A stretch of DNA of 64,000 nt, from contig JACKHS010000002.1 in assembly GCA_020638875.1 (NCBI GenBank), positions 1 through 64,000 of the forward strand. The letters are read 5' to 3'. This stretch comes from Planctomycetota bacterium (GTDB lineage Bacteria; Planctomycetota; UBA1135; GCA-002686595). Positions 35,318 to 42,165 of the stretch are shown piece by piece. Positions within the stretch are counted from its first letter, which is position 1, and each line of letters starts with the position of its first letter. Below the pieces are notes generated by a model. The model had not been told where the DNA came from. It did not search any database and saw only the letters and a list, made by a program, of their open reading frames with translations. Made by a program: the position numbers and the translations under genes.

Positions 35318-36346
35318 TCAGACGCGCCAGGTGAGCGCCTGCCAGTGGATGCCGCCCCCCACCGCGACGAGCGCGAGCTCGTCGCCGGGCGCCAGCGCGC
35401 CGGCTGCGCGCAGGAGGTGCACCTGGTGCAACGGACTCGCGGCACCGGTGCAGCCGAACTCGGCCAGGTAGGCGAGCGGCGTCGCCACCTCGCGCCCGAG
35501 CGCGGCGCGCACGCGCTCGAGCTGGCCGCGCGTCACCGCGTAGGGCACGAGGTGCGTCGCCTGCGCGCCGCCGAGCTCGCGCAGCGCGGCGAGCGCGCGC
35601 TGCCACGTCTCGGCGAGCGCCTCGAGGTAGCTCGCGTCCGCCGCCTGGAAGAGGTAGCGCTCGCCCGCGCGCGGCGGCAGCGCGCCGGGCACGGTGAACG
35701 CGCGACCTTCGGCGTCGACGCGGCCCGCGCGGCTCGCGACCAGGCCCGCGCGCTGCTCCGGTGCACGCCGCAGCACGAGCGCCGCGGCGGCGCAGCCGAA
35801 GAGCAGGTGGTTCGTGAGGTCCTCGCGCGCGAGGAAGTCGGGCACGCAGTCGACCGCGACGACGAGCGCCGGTCCCGCGCCCGCCGCGACGCCGAGCGCG
35901 GCCTGCGTCCACGCCGCGAGGCCCGACGCGCCGCCCGCGCGCACGTCGAAGCTCGCACCGCCGGTGCCGAGCGCGCGCGCGACGCGCGAGGCGAGCGAGC
36001 TCGTCAGGCGCGCCGGCGAGTTCGTGCCGACGACGAGCTGCGCGACCTCGCCGGGCGCGAGCCCCGCGTCGGCGAGCGCCGCGCGCGCGGCGACGACCGC
36101 GAGCTCTTCGCTGTGCGCCGGCCCGCCGAGCGGGAAGGCGTGGCGCGTGCGCACGCCCCAGCTCTCCTCGGCGAAGGCCTCGTGCCAGCCGCGTCGCGCG
36201 AGCTCCGCGCGCCAGCCGGCGCCCAGCAGCCGCGCCCACGCGTCGGCGCTCGTGAGCGGGCCGAGGCTCGCGTCGACGTCGCGCGGCAGTCCCGCGCCGC
36301 TGCCGACGAGCTCCACGCCGGCGACCTGCTCGAGCCGCGCCTCCAC
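35318..36346 (-). CDS. Ketosynthase III-like protein without catalytic residues
   Basis: A 342-residue FabH/thiolase-fold protein. The fold is clear (SEELAVVAARAALADAGLAPGEV, LVVGTNSPARLTSS, LGTGGASFDVRAGGASGLAAW, FGCTGAASPLHQVHLL). Against active FabH, the nucleophile Cys is Gly139, the His of HQxN is Tyr269 and the Asn of HGNTS is Cys299, so it should be unable to condense. An intact KAS III is encoded four genes upstream. The likely role is a non-catalytic partner, as PqsB is to PqsC. It starts next to the stop of the acyl carrier protein. Confidence 0.8.
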   Translation of the reverse strand: MEARLEQVAGVELVGSGAGLPRDVDASLGPLTSADAWARLLGAGWRAELARRGWHEAFAEESWGVRTRHAFPLGGPAHSEELAVVAARAALADAGLAPGEVAQLVVGTNSPARLTSSLASRVARALGTGGASFDVRAGGASGLAAWTQAALGVAAGAGPALVVAVDCVPDFLAREDLTNHLLFGCAAAALVLRRAPEQRAGLVASRAGRVDAEGRAFTVPGALPPRAGERYLFQAADASYLEALAETWQRALAALRELGGAQATHLVPYAVTRGQLERVRAALGREVATPLAYLAEFGCTGAASPLHQVHLLRAAGALAPGDELALVAVGGGIHWQALTWRV

Positions 36347-36347
36347 G

Positions 36348-36581
36348 TCAGCTCGCGCGCGTGCGCTCGATCAGCGCCGCGACCTCCGCCGGACTCTGGC
36401 ACGCGCGCAGCTCGTGCACCGCCAGCTCCGCGCCCGCGCGGTCCTGCGTGAGCTCGATGAAGATCACGAGCCCCATCGAGTCCCAGCCGTCGAGGTTGCC
36501 GAGCACCGTGGCCTCGCCGACGCTGCCGGGCACGGCCTGCACGGCCTCCTCGATCATCGCGCACACGTCGGCGAGCTGCAT
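36348..36581 (-). CDS. Acyl carrier protein
   Basis: A 77-residue acyl carrier protein. The phosphopantetheine site is Ser35 in GWDSMG (consensus DSL/M), within the four-helix pattern VCAMIEEAVQAV...GWDSMGLVIFIELT...AVHELRAC...VAALIERTRAS. Acyl or starter units loaded by the adjacent ligase would ride on it. It is preceded by a TAGAAT box 7 bases before the ATG, inside the 15-base gap after the ligase gene, so it may also be transcribed separately as a leaderless message. Confidence 0.85.
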   Translation of the reverse strand: MQLADVCAMIEEAVQAVPGSVGEATVLGNLDGWDSMGLVIFIELTQDRAGAELAVHELRACQSPAEVAALIERTRAS

Positions 36582-36588
36582 GGCGGGG

Positions 36589-36594
36589 ATTCTA
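36589..36594 (-). promoter_or_regulatory. -10-like box, possible internal leaderless promoter for the ACP
   Basis: TAGAAT on the minus strand, 7 bases before the ATG at 36581, within the acyl cluster. Confidence 0.45.
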
Positions 36595-36596
36595 CG

Positions 36597-38117
36597 TCAG
36601 ACCCGCCGATCGCGCCCGCGCCACCAGGGCTCGCGCAGGTGCGCCTTGCGGATCTTGCCCGCGGCGTTGCGCGGCACCTCGTCGAGCCACTCGACGCGCG
36701 TGGGGCACTTGAAGCGCGCCAGCGTCGCGCGGCAGTGCTGCACGAGCTCGGGAGCCGTGACCGCGGCGCCCGGCGCGCGCACGACGAGCGCCAACACCTC
36801 CTCGCCCCAGTGCCGGTGCGGGACGCCGATCACCGCGACGTCGGCGACCGCGGCGTGCTCGAGCAGGCGCAGCTCGACCTCGCGCGGGTAGACGTTCTCG
36901 CCGGCCACGCAGACCATGTCCTTCACGCGGTCGACGAGGGTCACGTAGCCCTCCGCGTCGACGCGCGCGAGGTCGCCGGTGTGGAACCAGCCGTCGGCGT
37001 CGCGGTCGGCGTCCTCGCGGCGCCAGTAGCCGACGTGCACGTTCGCGCCGCGCGCGACGACCTCCCCCACCGCGCCGACCGCGACGTCGGCGCCGGCCTC
37101 GTCGACGACGCGCACCTCGCAGCAGCGCACCGCGCGGCCGGCCGAGGCGAGGCGCGCGGGCGGCGGCTCGCCGTCCGGCCAGCGGTGATCGGCGGGCGTC
37201 AACGTCGTGAGCACGCCGGCCGTCTCGGTCAGCCCGTAGCCCTGCAGGAAGCCGCAGCCGAAGACGACGAGCGCGCGCTCGAGCACGGGCACCGGCATCG
37301 GCGCCGCGCCGTAGACGACGAGCTCGAGCGCGTCGAAGCCGCCCTGCTCCACGTCGCGCTCGGCGAGCAGCCACTGCAGCATCGCCGGCACGAAGAGCGC
37401 GTGCGTGATGCCCTCGGCGCGCAGCACGGCGAGCGCGCGCTCGGCCAGGAACTCGGGCAGGAGGCGCAGCGTCGCGCGCGCGGCGACGCAGGAGACTGTC
37501 ATCAGCAGCGCGCCCACGTGGAAGAGCGGCGTCACCTGCAGGAAGCGACTGACCTCGGCCGCGAGCGGCATGTCCTCGCGCCAGGCGCGCTGCATGGCGT
37601 CGACGTTGGCGTGGCTGAGCATCGAGCCCTTCGCGCGGCCGGTCGTGCCGCTGGTGTACATCTGCACGGCGACCTCGTCCGCCGGCCGCGCGGCCCGCGG
37701 CATCGGCGCCGCGTCGACCTCGCACCAGGGCGTCCCGACGCCGTCGTCGAAGCCGATCACCTCGCCGTCGAAGTCCGCGACGAGCGGCACGCACGCGGCG
37801 TCGACCAGCACGAGGCGCGCGCCGGCGTCCGCGAGCTGCTCGGCCACCTCGTTCGCGCGCAGACGCCAGTTGAGCGGCACGGCCACCGCGCCGAGCGCGA
37901 AGAGCGCGAAGTAGGCCTCGACGAACTCCACGCGGTTCCTGGCGAGCAGCGCCACGCGCTCGCCCGGCGCGACGCCCCGCGCCGCCAGCCCCGCCGCGGC
38001 GCGCTCGATGCGCGCGGCGAGCGCCGCGAAGGTCACCTCGCGCGCCTCGTCGCGCACCGCGACGTGCGTCGGCGAGGCCTGCGCCGCGGCGTCGAGCAGC
38101 GCCGCGAGGCCGCTCAC
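36597..38117 (-). CDS. AMP-forming acyl-CoA/acyl-ACP ligase
   Basis: A 506-residue ANL-superfamily adenylating enzyme that activates a carboxylate with ATP and loads it on CoA or an acyl carrier protein. Motifs: MYTSGTTGRAKGSMLSHAN (P-loop, A3), GYGLTETAGVLTTL (A5), DGWFHTGDLARVDAEGY (A7) and the C-terminal AGKIRKAHL with the catalytic Lys (A10). Its ATG overlaps the stop of the SDR gene by 4 bases (ATGA). With the ACP gene directly downstream, loading of ACP is plausible. Confidence 0.9.
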   Translation of the reverse strand: MSGLAALLDAAAQASPTHVAVRDEAREVTFAALAARIERAAAGLAARGVAPGERVALLARNRVEFVEAYFALFALGAVAVPLNWRLRANEVAEQLADAGARLVLVDAACVPLVADFDGEVIGFDDGVGTPWCEVDAAPMPRAARPADEVAVQMYTSGTTGRAKGSMLSHANVDAMQRAWREDMPLAAEVSRFLQVTPLFHVGALLMTVSCVAARATLRLLPEFLAERALAVLRAEGITHALFVPAMLQWLLAERDVEQGGFDALELVVYGAAPMPVPVLERALVVFGCGFLQGYGLTETAGVLTTLTPADHRWPDGEPPPARLASAGRAVRCCEVRVVDEAGADVAVGAVGEVVARGANVHVGYWRREDADRDADGWFHTGDLARVDAEGYVTLVDRVKDMVCVAGENVYPREVELRLLEHAAVADVAVIGVPHRHWGEEVLALVVRAPGAAVTAPELVQHCRATLARFKCPTRVEWLDEVPRNAAGKIRKAHLREPWWRGRDRRV

Positions 38118-38863
38118 CGCAACTGCTCCGGGTAGAGGCCCAGGCCCAGCCCGCCGGCGACCGGCAGCACCGCGCCGGTGACGTAGCTCGCGCGCGGCGA
38201 CGCGAGGAACGCCACGGCCTGCGCGACCTCCTCGGGCCGGCCAATGCGGCCGACGGGCGTCTTGGCGACGATGCGCGCGCGCACCTCGTCGCTGACGGCC
38301 TCGGCGATGCGCTCGGTGTCGACGAGGCCAAGCTCGACGAGGTTCGCCGTCACGCCGTGCTGCGCGCCCTCGAGCGCGACGCTGCGCATCAGGCCGACGA
38401 GGCCGGCCTTGGTGGTCGAGTACGCGGCCTGGCGCCGCGCGCCGCGCGCGCCCGCGCGCGAGCCGAGGTAGACGACGCGCCCGAAGCCGCGCGCCTTCAT
38501 GCCGGGCAGCGCGGCCGCGTCGAGGCGCGCGGCAGCGGCCAGGTTGACGGCGAGCGCCTCCTCCCAGTCCGCGCGCTCGAGCTGCTCGAGGTCGACGTAG
38601 GGCGCGAAGCTCGCCGCGCCGTGCACGAGCACGTCCACCTCGCGCGCCGCGGCCTCGGCCGGCTCAGGCGCTCGCAGGTCGCACGCGACGCACGTCGCGC
38701 CGCCGAGCGCTTCGGCCACCGCCGCGAGCCGCGCGCCGTCGCGACCGACGAGCACCAGCTCGGCGCCGCGCGCGGCCAGCTCCAGCGCCACCGCGCGCCC
38801 GAGGCCGCGCCCCGCGCCGGTGACCAGCGCGCGGCGGCCGTGCAGCTCTCGCTCCTCGCTCAC
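38114..38863 (-). CDS. Short-chain dehydrogenase/reductase, FabG-like
   Basis: A 249-residue SDR. Cofactor motif VTGAGRGLGRA, DLRAPEP after the second strand, VHGAASF in place of NNAG, a catalytic Ser in YLGSRAGARG and YSTTK (Tyr, Lys), and the C-terminal SYVTGAVLPVAGGLGLG. It would reduce a 3-keto-acyl intermediate made by the ketosynthase. I place the start at GTG 38863, six bases after a TACAAC hexamer, since the fold begins right there and no nearer ATG exists. Confidence 0.85.
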   Translation of the reverse strand: MSEERELHGRRALVTGAGRGLGRAVALELAARGAELVLVGRDGARLAAVAEALGGATCVACDLRAPEPAEAAAREVDVLVHGAASFAPYVDLEQLERADWEEALAVNLAAAARLDAAALPGMKARGFGRVVYLGSRAGARGARRQAAYSTTKAGLVGLMRSVALEGAQHGVTANLVELGLVDTERIAEAVSDEVRARIVAKTPVGRIGRPEEVAQAVAFLASPRASYVTGAVLPVAGGLGLGLYPEQLR

Positions 38864-38889
38864 GCCGTGGTTGTACCCGAAGGACGCGC

Positions 38890-39876
38890 TCAGAAGCGAT
38901 GCACCACGGCCCCGAAGGTGTAGCCGGCGCCCACCGAGGTCAGGAGCACGCGATCGCCCGCGCGGATGCGGCCGGCGGCGCGGGCCTCGGCCAGCGCGAT
39001 CGGCACGGTGGCGCTCGACGTGTTCCCGTGGTGCACGACGTCGTTGACCGCGCGCTCGGGCGGCAGGCCCAGGGCGTCGAGCACCTCCTGCACCATCAGC
39101 GCGTTCCCCTGGTGCGTGATGAAGAGGTCGATCTCGTCCAGCGTCAGGCCGGCCGCGGCGAGCGCGGCGTCGCAGGCCTCGCGCGTGAACGCGACGAAGA
39201 GGTCGAAGATCTCGCGCCGCCCGTCGACCTGCACGAAGTGGCGCCGCGCGTCGACGGTCGCGTGCGAGGCGGGCTCGCGCGCGCCGCCGGCGGGCACCTC
39301 GGCGCCCGGGCGTTCGCGACCCTCCGCGCCGAGCGCGACGGGGTGGAGCCCCGGCTCGTCCGACGGCACGAGCAGCGCGCCGGCCGCGCCGTCCGCGAAC
39401 AGCACCACCGCGCGGCGGTCGGTCGGGTCGACGAAGCGCGAGCGCGCGTCCGCGGCCAGCACGAGCACGCGCTCCTCGCCGCCGCGCACCGACGCCGCGC
39501 CGAGGTCGAGGCCGTAGAGGAAGCCCGCGCACGCCGCGGACACGTCGAAGGCCGGGCAGCGCGCGCCGAGCAGGCGCGCCACGCGCATCGCGGTCGCCGG
39601 ACTCGGCTGGTCGGGGCTGATCGTCGCCAGCACGATGCGGTCGAGCTCGCGCGCCTCCACGCCGGCCTCGTCGAGCACCGCGCGCGCCGCCGCGGCGGCC
39701 ATGTCCGAGGTCGTCTCGCCCGGCTGCATCCAGTGGCGCGAGCGGATGCCGGTGCGCGCCTCGATCCACGCCGCGTCGACGTCGAGGCCGAAGCGCGCGA
39801 CGAGCTCCTCGTTCGTCAGCACCTGCCCCGGCAGGTAGCGCCCGGTCGCCGCGATGCGGACGTGACGCTCAGGCAT
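38890..39876 (-). CDS. Ketosynthase III (FabH-like), catalytic triad intact
   Basis: A 328-residue beta-ketoacyl synthase III. The triad is complete: Cys116 in DVSAACAGFLYG, His255 in THQGN and Asn285 in HHGNTSSA. Other FabH features are IEARTGIRSRHWM, GVEARELDRIVLATISPDQPSPATA and LLTSVGAGYTFGAVVHRF at the end. It would start or extend acyl chains on the cluster's ACP. Its start overlaps the end of the upstream MDR gene by 8 bases. Confidence 0.92.
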   Translation of the reverse strand: MPERHVRIAATGRYLPGQVLTNEELVARFGLDVDAAWIEARTGIRSRHWMQPGETTSDMAAAAARAVLDEAGVEARELDRIVLATISPDQPSPATAMRVARLLGARCPAFDVSAACAGFLYGLDLGAASVRGGEERVLVLAADARSRFVDPTDRRAVVLFADGAAGALLVPSDEPGLHPVALGAEGRERPGAEVPAGGAREPASHATVDARRHFVQVDGRREIFDLFVAFTREACDAALAAAGLTLDEIDLFITHQGNALMVQEVLDALGLPPERAVNDVVHHGNTSSATVPIALAEARAAGRIRAGDRVLLTSVGAGYTFGAVVHRF

Positions 39877-40918
39877 GGTCGCCGACGCGGATCGCCAGCT
39901 TGCCGGTGATGCGCCGCTCCTCCATCGCGCGCATCGCGGCGGCGTACTCGGGCAGCGCGAAGGTCTGCGTCACCGGCGGGTGCACCTTGCGCTGCTCGAC
40001 GAGCCGCAGGCAGTCCATCCACTCGCGGTGCGTGCCGATGTGCGAGCCGAGGAACGAGAGCTGCTTGTTCCACAGGTAGCGCAGGTCGATGTGCGGCATG
40101 AAGCCCTCGGTCGCGCCGCAGATGACGAGCTTGCCGCCCCAGGCCAGGCACTCGACGCTGATCGGCCAGACGGTCTCACCGACGTGGTCGAAGACGATGT
40201 CGACGCCGCGGCCGCCCGTGAGCTCGCGCACGCCGCGGTGGACGTCGTCGCGGTCGCTGCGCAGCACCTCTTCGGCACCCTGCGTGCGGCAGAAGGCCTC
40301 CTTCTCGTCGCTCGAGGTCACCGCGATGGCGCGCGCGCCGAGCACGCGACAGAGCTGCAGCGCGAACGAGCCCGTCCCGCCACTCGCGCCCCACACGAGC
40401 ACCGTGTCGCCGGCCTTCGCCTCGGCGCGCGTGACGAGCATGCGCCAGACCGAGAGCAGCGAGGTCGAGGTGGCGGCCGCCTCCTCCCACGTGAGGTGCG
40501 TCGGCCGCGGCGCGACCTGCTGGGCCTGCACCTTCGCGTACTGCGCGTAGGCGCCGTCGTACGGCCCGGTCTGGAAGCCCCAGATGCGCATGGTGCGGCA
40601 GAAGACCTCCTCGCCGCGCAGGCACGCCGGGCACACGCGACACGAGTTCACGCCGTAGACGATCACCTCGTCGCCGACCTTCACGCGCTCGACGTCCTTG
40701 CCGACCTCGACCACCACGCCCGCCGCGTCGGTGCCCGACACGTGCGGCAGCGGCAGGTTCACGCGCGGCAGGCCCTGGCGCGCCCAGATGTCGTTGAAGT
40801 TGAGCGCGGCGGCCTCGATGCGCAGCACGACCTCGCCGGGCGCGCAGGTCGGATCGGGCACGTCGCCGTAGCGCAGCACGTCGTAGTCGCCGTGCTCGTC
40901 GAAGTAGATGGCTTTCAT
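39869..40918 (-). CDS. Zinc-type medium-chain dehydrogenase/reductase
   Basis: A 349-residue MDR protein. The N-terminal catalytic domain has ALNFNDIWARQGLP and VSGTDAAGVVVEVG; the structural-zinc loop is present with four Cys (CRVCPACLRGEEVFC). The nucleotide fold is VLVWGASGGTGSFALQLCRVLGARAIAVTSS. It most resembles quinone/enoyl-type reductases and Zn alcohol dehydrogenases. In this cluster an enoyl or keto reduction is likely. Transcription probably begins at TAGAGT (40955-40950), and the following genes overlap or lie close. Confidence 0.85.
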   Translation of the reverse strand: MKAIYFDEHGDYDVLRYGDVPDPTCAPGEVVLRIEAAALNFNDIWARQGLPRVNLPLPHVSGTDAAGVVVEVGKDVERVKVGDEVIVYGVNSCRVCPACLRGEEVFCRTMRIWGFQTGPYDGAYAQYAKVQAQQVAPRPTHLTWEEAAATSTSLLSVWRMLVTRAEAKAGDTVLVWGASGGTGSFALQLCRVLGARAIAVTSSDEKEAFCRTQGAEEVLRSDRDDVHRGVRELTGGRGVDIVFDHVGETVWPISVECLAWGGKLVICGATEGFMPHIDLRYLWNKQLSFLGSHIGTHREWMDCLRLVEQRKVHPPVTQTFALPEYAAAMRAMEERRITGKLAIRVGDHA

Positions 40919-40949
40919 GGAGGCGAGCGCGCCGCGGACGCTGCGTACA

Positions 40950-40955
40950 ACTCTA
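40950..40955 (-). promoter_or_regulatory. -10-like box for the acyl-cluster operon
   Basis: TAGAGT on the minus strand, 31 bases before the ATG at 40918, in the 61-base gap after the SGNH gene. Confidence 0.4.
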
Positions 40956-40979
40956 TCGGGGCGCCCGGTCCCCGCAAGG

Positions 40980-42113
40980 TCAGCGCGGGACGAGCGCCTG
41001 CGCGCGCAGGAAGGCGAGGACGCGACGCGCGACGATCTCGTGGCCGGCTCGACTCAAGTGCTCGGGGTCCGAGAAGAGGTACAGGTTCTCGTCGGCGTGC
41101 GCGAGGCGCGCGCCGTCCAAGGTCGCCCCCCGGCCGAAGGTGAGCGCCGCACCGCCCGCGGCCTCCGCGTCGGCGTAGAGCCGCGCCATGCCCGCGGCGA
41201 AGTCGCTCCGCAGGTCGAGGTGTCGCGCGCCGACGTCGGCGGCGATCGCGTCGTAGCGCGCGCCGCTCCACTCCGGCGGGTCGTCGAGCAGGTGGCGCTG
41301 GCGCGGCACCGAGAGCAGCACGAGCGCCCCGCCCCAACCGTCCAGGTCCGCGCGCATGCCGCGCAGCCGCTCGCTCGCCGCGCGCCACGCCGCGTCGTTC
41401 TGCGCGCCGAGCGGATCGCGTCGCATGTCGAGGTCGACCGCGTCCGCGTCGCGCGCGTCGCCCGCGGCCGTCGGCCCCCAGCGCAGCGGCTCCGGGGGCG
41501 CGTCCTCGAGCGCCTGCTCGTCCAGCCACGCGTGTACGGCGCTGCGGTCCCACAGGCGCGCGAACGCGCCGCGCTCGGGCGCGTCGAGGAAGCGCATCGG
41601 CCGCGCCATCCAGGCGTTGACGCCGACCACGACGACGTCGGGCCGCCACGCGCGCACCTGGTCCTGCCACACGCGTTCGAGCTGCTCGAGCACGTAGCCG
41701 ACCACGGCGAAGTCCATCACGAGCACGTCGTCGCCGAGCTCGTGCCGCAAGCCCGTCTCGAGCCGGCGCGTCCAGACGTCCTCCTCGCGCACGCCCGGCC
41801 CGTAGTGCAGCGAGTCGCCGAGCACGGCGATGCGCAGTCCGCGGCGGCCGCCCGCGAGGACCGAGCGCTCCGGCGCGGCGGGCGCGGCCCAGTCGCGGTC
41901 GCGGTAGCCCAGCGCGTTCGAGCGGAACGCGATGCCGCGCGCGTCGACGTAGCTCGCGTTGGGCAGCTTGCGCCAGCCCAGGCGCGCGTCGGCGACCATC
42001 GGCACGCGATGTCCGTAGCCCAGGCTCGCCAGACCGAGCTCGGCCGCGGCGAGGGCCAGGAACACGACCAGCGCCCAGGTGCGCGGACCGCGGCGACGGA
42101 GCCAAGCGAGCAT
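40980..42113 (-). CDS. Membrane-anchored SGNH/GDSL hydrolase-like protein
   Basis: A 377-residue protein with one N-terminal helix (TWALVVFLALAAAELGLASL) and an SGNH domain. Block I is AVLGDSLHYGPGV (Ser101), block III is VVVVGVNAW, and block V is SDPEHLSRAGHEIV (Asp/His). Topology matches periplasmic SGNH acyltransferases or esterases that accept acyl groups from MBOAT partners (AlgJ/AlgX, DltD, PatB). An AlgI-like MBOAT closes the same-strand gene run. The ATG is fixed by a TACGCT box 6 bases upstream. Confidence 0.8.
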   Translation of the reverse strand: MLAWLRRRGPRTWALVVFLALAAAELGLASLGYGHRVPMVADARLGWRKLPNASYVDARGIAFRSNALGYRDRDWAAPAAPERSVLAGGRRGLRIAVLGDSLHYGPGVREEDVWTRRLETGLRHELGDDVLVMDFAVVGYVLEQLERVWQDQVRAWRPDVVVVGVNAWMARPMRFLDAPERGAFARLWDRSAVHAWLDEQALEDAPPEPLRWGPTAAGDARDADAVDLDMRRDPLGAQNDAAWRAASERLRGMRADLDGWGGALVLLSVPRQRHLLDDPPEWSGARYDAIAADVGARHLDLRSDFAAGMARLYADAEAAGGAALTFGRGATLDGARLAHADENLYLFSDPEHLSRAGHEIVARRVLAFLRAQALVPR

Positions 42114-42119
42114 GCCGCC

Positions 42120-42125
42120 AGCGTA
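42120..42125 (-). promoter_or_regulatory. -10-like box, leaderless start of the SGNH gene
   Basis: TACGCT on the minus strand, 6 bases before the ATG at 42113. Confidence 0.5.
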
Positions 42126-42147
42126 CCCGCGGCCGGCGGACCCGGCG

Positions 42148-42153
42148 TAGAAT
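42148..42153 (+). promoter_or_regulatory. -10-like box of the PSCyt1/DUF1553 gene
   Basis: TAGAAT, 12 bases before the ATG at 42166, giving a leader of only a few bases. It lies in the same 52-base divergent gap as the SGNH promoter. Confidence 0.5.
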
Positions 42154-42165
42154 CGCGGCGGTCCC

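Noticed and set aside
30442..42113. Ladderane biosynthesis cluster
   Set aside because: No FabF-type ketosynthases or phytoene-desaturase-like enzymes are present, and the ketosynthases are of the FabH class.
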